Origin: Protonemura montana
Lineage: Eukaryota; Arthropoda; Insecta; Plecoptera; Nemouridae
Direction: 5' to 3'
NCBI GenBank assembly: GCA_947568835.1
Contig: OX387606.1
Location: forward strand, 1,488,001 to 1,552,000
DNA length: 64,000 bases
Below the pieces are notes generated by a model that did no database searches, was not told the origin of the DNA, and saw only the letters and a program-made list of their open reading frames with translations. Below are positions 54,620 through 64,000 of the stretch, one piece after another. Position 1 is the first letter of the stretch; every line of letters begins with the position of its first letter. The position numbers were made by a program, and so were the translations under genes.

Positions 54620-56335
54620 AGGGAGGCATGTACGGATTTGCTCTCCAAAATAGCCAATGTGTAACAAGCTCTACAGCCTACAGGAAGCTAAGTATAGAGT
54701 GCGACTTATTATCATTCAAAAGTTCAGACAATTCTCTAAAAGTACTTTTTTTTTATTTTCGATAAAATAAATATTGGAGGCGTTAGAGGGGTTGGCGTTT
54801 TTAATGCTCTCCATAAGACCAATGTTAAATTACGCAAAATGGCAAATGTGTAACAACCCCTACAGCCTACAGGGAAAAAAGGACAGAATGCAACTTATTA
54901 TCATTCCATAGTTCAGACAATTATCTAAAAGTACTTTTTTTTTATTTTCGATAAAATAAATATTGGAGGCGTTAGAGGGGTTGGCGTTTTTAATTCTCTC
55001 CATAAGACCAATGTTAAATTACGCAAAATGGCAAATGTGTAACAACCCCTACAGCCTACAGGGAAAAAAGGACAGAATGCAACTTATCATCATTCCACAG
55101 TTCAGACAATTATCTAAAAGTACTTTTTTTTTATTTTCGATAAAATAAATATTGGAGGCGTTAGAGGGGTTGGCGTTTTTAATTCTCTCCATAAGACCAA
55201 TGTTAAATTACGCAAAATGGCAAATGTGTAACAACCCCTACAGCCTACAGGGAAAAAAGGACAGAATGCAACTTATTATCATTCCATAGTTCAGACAATT
55301 ATCTAAAAGTACTTTTTTTTATTTTCGATAAAATAAATATTGGAGGCGTTAGAGGGGTTGGCGTTTTTAATTCTCTCCATAAGACCAATGTTGAATTACG
55401 CAAAATGGCAAATGTGTAACAACCTCTACAGCCTACAGGGAAAAAAGGACAGAATGCAACTTATCATCATTCCACAGTTCAGACAATTATCTAAAAGTAC
55501 TTTTTTTTTATTTTCGATAAAATAAATATTGGAGGCGTTAGAGGGGTTGGCGTTTTTAATTCTCTCCATAAGACCAATGTTAAATTACGCAAAATGGCAA
55601 ATGTGTAACAACCCCTACAGCCTACAGGGAAAAAAGGACAGAATGCAACTTATTATCATTCCACTGTTTAGACAATTATCTAAAAGTACTTTTTTTTTAT
55701 TTTCGATAAAATAAATATTGGAGGCGTTAGAGGGGTTGGCGTTTTTAATTCTCTCCATAAGACCAATGTTAAATTACGCAAAATGGCAAATGTGTAACAA
55801 CCCCTACAGCCTACAGGAAGCTAAGTATAGAGTGCGACTTATTATCATTCAATAGTTCAGACAATTCTCTAAAAGTACTTTTTTTTTATTTTCGATAAAA
55901 TAAATATTGGAGGCGTTAGAGGGGTTGGCGTTTTTAATGCTCTCCATAAGACCAATGTTAAATTACGCAAAATGGCAAATGTGTAACAACCCCTACAGCC
56001 TACAGGAAACAAAGGACAGAATGCGACTTATTATCATTCAATAGTTCAGACAATTCTCTAAAAGTACTTTTTTTTTATTTTCGATAAAATAAATATTGGA
56101 GGCGTTAGAGGGGTTGGCGTTTTTAATGCTCTCCATAAGACCAATGTTAAATTACGCAAAATGGCAAATGTGTAACAACCCCTACAGCCTACAGGAAAAA
56201 AAGGACAGAATGCAACTTATTATCATTCAATAGTTCAGACAATTCTTTAAAAGTACTTTTTTTTAATTTTCGATAAAATAAATATTGGAGGCGTGAGAGG
56301 AGGCTGCGTTTTTGGCACTCGTCATTAGACTAATG
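54620..56335. repeat. 189-bp satellite, about nine units
   Basis: Units contain GGAGGCGTTAGAGGGGTTGG, CCATAAGACCAATGTTAAAT, ACAACCCCTACAGCCTACAG and AAAAGTACTTTTTTTT. The inner units are nearly identical and the outer ones more diverged. An open 61-codon frame (SIRPMLNYAKWQMCNN) is vaguely like a LINE reverse-transcriptase tail, but it is a repeat-borne ORF. Confidence 0.9.
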
Positions 56336-56639
56336 GAAAAAAATAATATATATATCGGAAGATGACACTTCCATCCCAATCTTTAAAGTCCTTCAGCATG
56401 TAAATTAGATATAAAAACACAACCCAAATAAAGAGAGATGTAAAACTTGCATGTGAAGTACGGTCAGTACGGTAGTTGACCTACGTACCTACGCGGTAGT
56501 TGAACGTAGTCACGCTTAAATATCGGCCGTATCAATAAGATACAGCTACACCCGTTTTTTTTTATGAAGAGATAATGAGCAGGCGATGTATGAAAAAAAA
56601 CACAAAAAATACAAAAAATTATTAAGAATTGAAATTTAA

Positions 56640-58015
56640 GGGTGACATTTTTCCACCCCTAAACTTGATAAGTAAGCAATTAATTTATTATTTCTTGTTA
56701 ATTTAAGCACGATTATCATTTTAGAACTAGTCGCATTCTTTTAAGTGTATTTGCTCAAACGCTAGAGTGAATATAGTGAATGGCCGTGCGGGGCAAAAAG
56801 TAAAATATTTTGTTTTTCCATCCCCTGCCACGAGCAAACCTCTAGGCGTATGGCAAAAACATTATAAATGCGGTTTTTATTTCCGGTGGTCTAAACCTTC
56901 TGAAAATTTCGTCAAATTCTGAGATAGTGAAGGTTTTGAGTGACCACGGGCACTTGATATGGAATGACCTGATAGTGAAGGTTTTGAGTGACCACGGGCA
57001 CTTGATATGGAATGACCTGATAGTGAAGGTTTTGAGTGACGGGCACTTGATATGGAATGACCTGATAGTGAAGGTTTTGAGTGATGGGCACTTGATATGG
57101 AATGACCTGATAGTGAAGGTTTTGAGTGACCACGGGCACTTGATATGGAATGACCTGATAGTGAAAGTTTTGAGTGACCACGGGCACTTGATATGGAATG
57201 ACCTGATAGTGAAGGTTTTGAGTGACCACGGGCACTTGATATGGAATGACCTGATATTGAAGGTTTTGAGTGACGGGCACTTGATATGGAATGACCTGAT
57301 AGTGAAGGTTTTGAGTGACGGGCACTTGATATGGAATGACCTGATATTGAAGGTTTTGAGTGACGGGCACTTGATATGGAATGACCTGATAGTGAAGGTT
57401 TTGAGTGACCACGGGCACTTGATATGGAATGACCTGATAGTGAAAGTTTTGAGTGACCACGGGCACTTGATATGGAATGACCTGATAGTGAAGGTTTTGA
57501 GTGACCACGGGCACTTGATATGGAATGACCTGATATTGAAGGTTTTGAGTGACCACGGGCACTTGATATGGAATGACCTGATAGTGAAGGTTTTGAGTGA
57601 CCACGGGCACTTGATATGGAATGACCTGATATTGAAGGTTTTGAGTGACGGGCACTTGATATGGAACGACCTGATAGTGAAGGTTTTGAGTGACCACGGG
57701 CACTTGATATGGAATGACCTGATATTGAAGGTTTTGAGTGACCACGGGCACTTGATATGGAATGACCTGATAGTGAAGGTTTTGAGTGACCACGGGCACT
57801 TGATATGGAATGACCTGATAGTGAAGGTTTTGAGTGACCACGGGCACTTGATATGGAATGACCTGATAGTGAAGGTTTTGAGTGACCACGGGCACTTGAT
57901 ATGGAATGAGCTGATAGTGAAGGTTTTGAGTGACCACGGGCACTTGATATGGAATGACCTGATAGTGAAGGTTTTGAGTGACCACGGGCACTTGATATGG
58001 AACGACCCTTTGGTA
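56640..58015. mobile_element. MITE-like element whose terminal repeat has expanded into a 45/48-bp array
   Basis: The interior (CGCTAGAGTGAATATAGTGA, ATGGCCGTGCGGGG, CATCCCCTGCCACG) is the inverse of 10088-10458. The terminal block GATAGTGAAGGTTTTGAGTG + ACCACGGGCACTTGATATGG + AATGACCT is repeated about 23 times from 56927 to 58010, in 48-bp and 45-bp (ACC-lacking) versions. Both lengths are multiples of three, so four frames stay open for 376-416 codons; none is a gene. Confidence 0.9.
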
Positions 58016-58019
58016 AACA

Positions 58020-58940
58020 ATAGGATGACCAAGTCGTCCTGGACAACCACACCTTGAATATGGTTCGCGACTGTGTTTTCTCGTGATATTTTTCATTTTT
58101 AACCATGAAGAAAGTGTTGTGTTGCATTTTACTTTGCCTTCGGGTGATCCACGTTCAATTTCAATTCAGAATTAACCATCGAAACTTTGGCTAAAATTGT
58201 CATAGACACGTTGAATGTGTCAAAGTTTACCACCGACCGTCCGACCGACCCACGGGTTACCAAGGGCAATCAATTTAAGGCTTTTAAGGTTAAGTAAATA
58301 AAAAGAGAGAGGAGGTAACGCGTTACAAGCAAACATTTTGACTGTTTGTAGCTTTCTCAGGCCCAGAAATTATAATGTCAAAAATGTTCTACATTTATTT
58401 TGATTTAATCACTTGAATCATAGCGTTGGCTTTACTTTGAGGCAGATACGCATTAAAAAGTTTGAGGACCAACCACTACTCATCTCCTCATCTCTTCCTA
58501 CCGCACCTTCATTCTTAACATTGACAGACAGTTTCTCTAGTTTGTTCTTAATCAATTCGCGAAATAACTAACTAGAACATTTGCTGTCGGGATAGAAAGG
58601 AACACAGCGCTAAAGGATGTGCGGTGGCATCCAAAGGGAAAATAGCTTCCTTTACAACGCACGGCTTTTAATAATATAAAGACAGTCTTAAAAGTTTAAT
58701 GCCGTACCAATTAAGTGTTAAAAAGACAGCAATGATGCTTTACAGATCCATCAAATTCATACAGATTACTTTGGTAGGACTCTCATGGGCTCTATGGGCT
58801 CTTTCATGGGCTGGACTATAAACACGAACAATTAAACTTAAAAATTCAAATGAAAACACCAAAATCAGCGAGTTGACGAAGCTTTGACCATCAAACAAAG
58901 AAAACAAAAGCGAACATCGAACATCGAACAAAACCAATCA
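58020..58940. other. 3' flank of the AIPAPMPV gene, nothing recognised
   Basis: AT-rich; a minus-strand ATTAAA near 58666 could serve as polyadenylation signal for the gene ending at 58947. No other feature seen. Confidence 0.4.
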
Positions 58941-58946
58941 CACACT

Positions 58947-61586
58947 CTACCAATTGGAATGCCACGGCTTGCTGGCCACTGCCTTAATAACCCAAGGCGA
59001 CGTTACCACCGCAAAACCAGCGTTTGGTTTATTCGCCACTGGAAGAGCAATCGCAGCGGCGACGGCCGGCGTTTTTCCAACCACGGCGGTCGAAAACGGA
59101 GACTTTACCGAGGAGGGCGCCGGCACTGGAGTCTTCGCTGGAGCTGCGACAGGAGCCTTTACGAGTGGAGCAGGAGTCTTCGCTGGTGTTACGACCGGTG
59201 TCTTTACTGGCATCACGGCCTTTACTGGCACCACGGCCTTTACTGGCACCACGGCCTTTACTGGCACCACGGCCTTTACTGGCACCACGGCCTTTACTGG
59301 CACCACGGCCTTTACTGGCACCACGGCCTTTACTGGCACCACGGTCTTTACTGGCACCACGGCCTTTACTGGCACTACGACTGGAGCCACCATTGGAGTC
59401 ACGGCTGGAACTTTAATAGGTACAACGGTCGCTGGTACTGAGAGAGGAACCTTCGCTGGAGAAGCGCCTGGAACTACTGGACTCGTGCCTAGAACCATTC
59501 CTTGGCCAGTAGCAATATTTTGTAACACCGAGATGCCATTTGCAAGAGTGGGAACAATCGGTGGTAGATTTTGTGGTGTGGCCAACAAAACATTTAGGGT
59601 GGTGTGACTATTTGGTATCGTGACTGGTCCTCCGTTTTGTACGAAGGCGACCGCATTCTGGTACGACGACGACGTGCCCAAGTACTCGGCCGGTAAATCC
59701 ATCGGCATCGGCGGTGCCGGGTAGAACGGTGGGTCGACTGCGTTCAGCGGGGCGTTCTGGATGGATGGAGGTGAACTCGGGATAATGTCGACAGAAACTG
59801 GCTGACCACTGGTCGTTACGACGTGGTCACTGGGAACGGGCTCAAGTTGGGCGAAATCGATTAGGGCGGGGCTTGGATCTGAGTCCAGGACAACGACAGG
59901 TGGGTAGGATGACACCGTTGGGACGAGATCAGCTAACTTCGTGTTCATTGAGACAGAGACGCCCTGGGTAGGGTGGGAGAGGAAAGCAGCGACAGAGATT
60001 GGATCAGTTACCAAGACATTTTGGGCTGCAGAGGAAGAAGAGGTTGGGTTGCTGGGAGGGTAGGACTCGACGACGTTCGGAACTGGGGTAAATATAAGAT
60101 TTGGTTCAGGGGCTGGTATAGGGGCAGAAAAAACTGGAGCATGAACGAATTCTGGATCAGCAAAAGGGACAGAAACAGAAGCTGGAACTGCGGTTGGAAG
60201 AAAGTTGGGTTCGAATGTTGGTATTGTGTAGAAGAAAACGGGAGTTGGGTTTGAGTGGGGTGATCCTAAATCAGGAATAGGTGCTGAGCCGAGGGCTGGG
60301 ATTGCAAATAGATCGGGGGCTGGGATTGCAACTGGCATGGGGGCTGGGATTGCATATGGCATGGGAGCTGGGATTGCAACTGGCATGGGAGCTGGGATTG
60401 CAACTGGCATGGGGGCTGGGATTGCAAATGGCATGGGAGCTGGGATTGCAAATAGATCGGGGGCTGGGATTACAACTGGCATGGGGGCTGGGATTGCAAA
60501 TGGCATGGGAGCTGGGATTGCAACTGGCATGGGAGCTGAGATTGCAAATGGCATGGGAGCTGGGATTGCAACTGGCATGGGGGCTGGGATTGCAAATGGC
60601 ATGGGAGCTGGGATTGCAACTGGCATGGGAGCTGGGATTGCAAATGGCATGGGAGCAGGGATTGCAACAGCTGGGATTGCAAATAGATCGGGGGCTGGGA
60701 TTGCAACTGGCATGGGAGCTAGGATTGCAACTGGCATGGGAGCTGGGATTGCAAATGGCATGGGAGCAGGGATTGCAACTGGCATGGGAGCAGGGATTGC
60801 AACAGCTGGGATTGCAAATAGATCGGGGGCTGGGATTGCAACTGGCATGGGAGCAGGGATTGCAAATGGCATGGGAGCTGGGATTGCAAATGGCATGGGA
60901 GCAGGGATTGCAACTGGCATGGGAGCTGGGATTGCAACTGGCATGGGAGCAGGGATTGCAACTGGCATGGGAGCTGGGATTGCAAATGGCATGGGGGCTG
61001 GGATTGCAACAGCTGGGATTGCAAATAGATTGGGGGCTGGGATTGCAACTGGCATGGGAGCTGGGATTGCAAATGGCATGGGGGCTGGGATTGCAACAGC
61101 TGGGATTGCAAATAGATTGGGGGCTGGGATTGCAACTGGCATGGGAGCTGGGATTGCAACTGGCATGGGAGCTGGGATTGCAAATGGCATGGGGGCTGGG
61201 ATTGCAACAGCTGGGATTGCAAATAGATTGGGGGCTGGGATTGCAACTGGCATGGGAGCAGGGATTGCAACTGGCATGGGAGCTGGGATTGCAAATGGCA
61301 TGGGAGCTGGGATTGCAAATGGCATGGGAGCTGGGATTGCAAATGGCATGGGAGCTGGGATTGCAACAGCTGGGATTGCAAATAGATCGGGGGCTGGGAT
61401 TGCAACTGGCACGGGGGCTGGGATTGCAACTGGCACGGGGGCTGGCTCGGGGGCTGGCACGGGGGCTGGCACGGGGGCTGGCACGGGGGCTGGCTCGGGA
61501 TTATAGAAACTTAATACAGGTTCTGAGAAGCTGAACGGCAGACCCCTGACGGGACACGCTGAGAGCAGTGCTGTGAAACAAAACAT
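58947..61586 (-). CDS. Large secreted AIPAPMPV-repeat protein
   Basis: Single open frame of 879 codons from ATG 61586, stop TAG at 58947. It starts MFCFTALLSACPVRGLPFSF, a plausible signal peptide. A PVPAPVPAP region is followed by about 45 octapeptide units AIPAPMPV/AIPAPMPF, punctuated by APDLFAIPAV variants (61440-60284). A unique Ser/Pro/Val/Asp-rich region follows (about 60280-59430), then PVKAVV hexapeptides (59390-59210) and a short basic tail ending SKPWHSNW. Compared with the gene at 39470-41601, the TTTTGTTTCACAG acceptor of the usual signal-peptide intron is present at the same place but here reads as codons; no upstream first exon was found within 300 bp. A TTTTAAAA box lies at 61642-61649, about 60 bp upstream. 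Almost devoid of Cys and charged residues in the repeat; likely a structural extracellular protein. Confidence 0.75.
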   Translation of the reverse strand: MFCFTALLSACPVRGLPFSFSEPVLSFYNPEPAPVPAPVPAPVPAPEPAPVPVAIPAPVPVAIPAPDLFAIPAVAIPAPMPFAIPAPMPFAIPAPMPFAIPAPMPVAIPAPMPVAIPAPNLFAIPAVAIPAPMPFAIPAPMPVAIPAPMPVAIPAPNLFAIPAVAIPAPMPFAIPAPMPVAIPAPNLFAIPAVAIPAPMPFAIPAPMPVAIPAPMPVAIPAPMPVAIPAPMPFAIPAPMPFAIPAPMPVAIPAPDLFAIPAVAIPAPMPVAIPAPMPFAIPAPMPVAILAPMPVAIPAPDLFAIPAVAIPAPMPFAIPAPMPVAIPAPMPFAIPAPMPVAIPAPMPFAISAPMPVAIPAPMPFAIPAPMPVVIPAPDLFAIPAPMPFAIPAPMPVAIPAPMPVAIPAPMPYAIPAPMPVAIPAPDLFAIPALGSAPIPDLGSPHSNPTPVFFYTIPTFEPNFLPTAVPASVSVPFADPEFVHAPVFSAPIPAPEPNLIFTPVPNVVESYPPSNPTSSSSAAQNVLVTDPISVAAFLSHPTQGVSVSMNTKLADLVPTVSSYPPVVVLDSDPSPALIDFAQLEPVPSDHVVTTSGQPVSVDIIPSSPPSIQNAPLNAVDPPFYPAPPMPMDLPAEYLGTSSSYQNAVAFVQNGGPVTIPNSHTTLNVLLATPQNLPPIVPTLANGISVLQNIATGQGMVLGTSPVVPGASPAKVPLSVPATVVPIKVPAVTPMVAPVVVPVKAVVPVKTVVPVKAVVPVKAVVPVKAVVPVKAVVPVKAVVPVKAVVPVKAVMPVKTPVVTPAKTPAPLVKAPVAAPAKTPVPAPSSVKSPFSTAVVGKTPAVAAAIALPVANKPNAGFAVVTSPWVIKAVASKPWHSNW

Positions 61587-61889
61587 GTCAACGTGTTATT
61601 CTTTGTGTAATGTGTATGCGACTGAATTCGGTAGAAGCCGCTTTTAAAACAAGTGATGTACAAGTGAATCAGAGAGACGGGGGTTCCTATTGGTCAGGTA
61701 TGTGTTACATAGTTGCGTCGTAACTCGACTAACTGAATGAATCAGAGAAGGAGTTGAACAGGACGACGTTGTTAGATGCAAGGAAAGCCCCGAGCACTCA
61801 ACTGTCTTTAAGTTGATTTCAGCTGTGAAATAAATTCTTAGCTTGGGTGCAAACCAAGAGGGCTGTGCCTGATATACCGTCAATTGTCA

Positions 61890-63645
61890 GAGCAACTTTA
61901 CTACAGTCGTGTCCGCCTTACCTTGCCACAGCCTGGTGGACTCTGACTACAGTTGTGTTAGCCTTACCTTGCCACAGCCTGGTGGACTCTGACTACAGTT
62001 GTGTTAGCCTTACCTTGCCACAGCCTAGTGGACTCTGACTACAGTTGTGTTAGCCTAACCTTGCCACAGCCTGGTGGACTCTGACTACAGTTGTGTTAGC
62101 CTTACCTTGCCACAGCCTGGTGGACTCTGACTACAGTCGTGTTAGCCTAACCTTGCCACAGCCTGGTGGACTCTGACTACAGTTGTGTTAGCCTTACCTT
62201 GCCACAGCCTGGTGGACTCTGACTACAGTTGTGTTAGCCTTACCTTCCCACAGCCTGGTGGACTCTGACTACAGTTGTGTTAGCCTAACCTTGCCACAGC
62301 CTGGTGGAATCTGACTACAGTTGTGTTAGCCTTACCTTGCCACAAGCTGGTGGACTCTGACTACAGTTGTGTTAGCCTTGCCTTGCCAGAGCCTGGTGGA
62401 CTCTGACTACAGTTGTGTTAGCCTTACCTTGCCACAGCCTGGTGGAATCTGACTACAGTTGTTTTAGCCTTACCTTGCCACAGCCTGGTGGACTCTGACT
62501 ACAGTTGTGTTAGCCTTGCCTTGCCACAGTCTGGTGGACTCTGACTACAGTTGTGTTAGCCTTACCTTGCCACAGCCTGGTGGAATCTGACTACAGTTGT
62601 TTTAGCCTTACCTTGCCACAGCCTGGTGGACTCTGACTACAGTTGTGTTAGTCTAACCTTGCCACAGCCTGGTGGACTCTGACTACAGTTGTGTTAGCCT
62701 TACCTTGCCACAGCCTGGTGGACTCTGACTACAGTTGTGTTAGCCTTACCTTGCCACAGCCTGGTGGACTCTGACAACAGTTGTGTTAGCCTTACCTTGC
62801 CACAGCCTGGTGGACTCTGACTACAGTTGTGTTAGCCTTACCTTGCCACAGCCTGGTGGACTCTGACTACGGTTGTGTAAGCCTTACCTTGCCACAGCCT
62901 GGTAGACTCTGACTACAGTTGTGTTAGCCGAACCTTGCCACAGCCTGGTGGAATCTGACTACAGTTGTGTTAGCCTTACCTTGCCACAGCCTGGTGGACT
63001 CTGACTACAGTCGTGTTAGCCTTACCTTGCCACAGCCTGGTGGACTCTGACTTCAGTCGTGTCGGCCTAACCTTGCCCACAACCTGGTGGAATCTGACTA
63101 CAGTTGTGTTAGCCTTACCTTGCCACAGCCTGGTGGACTCTGACTACAGTCGTGTCAGCCTAACCTTGCCACAGCCTGGTGGACTCTGACTACAGTTGTG
63201 TTAGCCTAACCTTGCCACAGCCTGGTGGACTCTGACTACAGTTGTGTTAGCCTTACCTTGCCACAGCCTGGTGGACTCTGACTACAGTTGTGTTAGCCTT
63301 ACCTTGCCACAGCCTGGTGGACTCTGACTACAGTTGTGTTAGCCTAACCTTGTCACAGCCTGGTGGACTCTGACTACAGTTGTGTTAGCCTTACCTTGCC
63401 ACAGCCTGGTGGACTCTGACTACAGTTGTGTTAGCCTTACCTTCCGCAGCCCGGTGGACTCTGACTACAGTCGTGTTAGCCTAACCTTGCCACAGCCTGG
63501 TGGACTCTGACTACAGTCGTGTTAGCCTACCTTGCCACATCCTGGTGGATTCTGACTACAATCGTGTTAGCCTTACCTTGCCACAGCCTGGTGGACTCTG
63601 ACTACAGTCGTGTTAGCCTTACCTTGCCACAGCCTGGTGTACTTT
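61890..63645. repeat. 46-bp satellite, about 38 units
   Basis: Unit TTGCCACAGCCTGGTGGACT + CTGACTACAGTTGTGTTAGC + CTTACC. The array runs directly into the dispersed repeat at 63640-64000, and the single-copy version of the unit is present at the same place in the related repeat at 2790-2830. Confidence 0.95.
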
Positions 63646-64000
63646 GACTACATATTGCCAACTTTAGAATGCAAAATAAAGCCAGTCTTCACTGGGGAGT
63701 GTGAAAATTAACTAGGAAATTATGAAGGAACAATACATCTCACATTTAAATTCTTACATATAATTAATTTACGTGAAATTAAATCTATTGAAAAATGAGA
63801 ACTTAAATACAAAACTAAAAGTCTTGACGGATTCTAGCAATGGCTGCCAAAGAGCGGTTTGCGAGCTTGGTTTCCTGCCAAAACCTGATAAAAGTTAAAA
63901 GTAACCCAAAAAATATCAATTTGAACTTTGGTTGATTACATTTTTTTTTCATTATATGTTTATTTTTACTGAAATCATTAAATGTTTCAACCAAAGAAAA
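63640..64000. repeat. Dispersed repeat shared with 2780-3215, cut by window end
   Basis: Aligns with 2820-3215 apart from small indels, ending with ATGTTTCAACCAAAGAAAA at the window edge. Confidence 0.85.

Noticed and set aside
56842..58127. Four overlapping ORFs of 376-416 codons on both strands
   Set aside because: They are read through a 45/48-bp tandem array of a MITE end; both unit lengths are multiples of three, which keeps all these frames open without selection.
60281..61534. 417- and 389-codon ORFs on the plus strand (GLQLAWELGLQ, ATGMGAGIANGMG)
   Set aside because: Antisense shadows of the 24-bp coding repeat; only the minus frame has a signal peptide, a unique region and a basic tail that continue beyond the repeat.

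Overview
Eukaryotic nuclear DNA, most likely from an invertebrate of the arthropod lineage. The support is multi-exon genes with GT-AG introns (one GC-AG), tRNA- and 5S-rRNA-derived SINEs, LINE 3' ends, foldback/MITE elements, and pentanucleotide (TTAGG)n tracts, the repeat typical of arthropod telomeres. The species cannot be named from the sequence. There is no operon structure. Long ORFs are a poor guide here, because most are read through tandem repeats; genes were assembled from short exons with matching splice phases.

Genes, left to right. (1) 421-4855, minus: seven exons of an HPS1 homologue (BLOC-3 subunit), running off the left edge. (2) 6758-11981, plus: a five-exon secreted protein with a Tyr/Asn/Gly-rich N-terminus and a PAPAPIV repeat tail. 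(3) 14992-19423, plus: a three-exon paralogue of gene 2. (4) 20633-22894, minus: a two-exon secreted PMAPVAGK-repeat protein. (5) 32004-34912, minus: five exons of a tetraspanin, last exon not found. (6) 39470-41601, minus: a two-exon secreted Met/Pro- and PVAK-rich protein. (7) 58947-61586, minus: a large secreted AIPAPMPV-repeat protein. Genes 2, 3, 4 and 6 share one architecture: a tiny first exon encodes 9-10 residues of the signal peptide, followed by a phase-1 intron and an exon that resumes with Ala plus a hydrophobic run. Gene 7 lacks the first intron but keeps the ancestral acceptor sequence. Together they look like a local cluster of extracellular repetitive proteins (matrix, cuticle, adhesive or silk-like; inference only).

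More than half of the window is repetitive. 5S-rRNA-derived SINEs with an internal 91-bp tandem repeat occur at 5350, 11406, 15098, 17354, 27299, 32183, 35075, 38425, 42930 and 54016. A tRNA-related element occurs at 1485, 1803, 28078, 33725, 37440 and 42222, and at 23195-27155 its tRNA-like head has been amplified into about 75 tandem 52-bp units. Other arrays are a 41-bp array at 28862-31715 interrupted by a LINE, a 68-bp array at 34155-34805, an inverted pair of 148-bp arrays at 45124-47575, a 189-bp array at 54620-56335, a 45/48-bp array at 56930-58010 and a 46-bp array at 61890-63645. Several arrays can be traced to a single-copy piece of a mobile element elsewhere in the window.

The most striking structure is 43502-54015. 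This 10.5-kb segment is bounded by 18-bp terminal inverted repeats and AAGATCTTG-rich subterminal repeats, and it sits inside one 5S-SINE whose two halves rejoin exactly. It contains the inverted satellite pair, unrecognised ORFs and a second nested transposon-like element (49202-52730) with about 575-bp inverted repeats and TA flanks.
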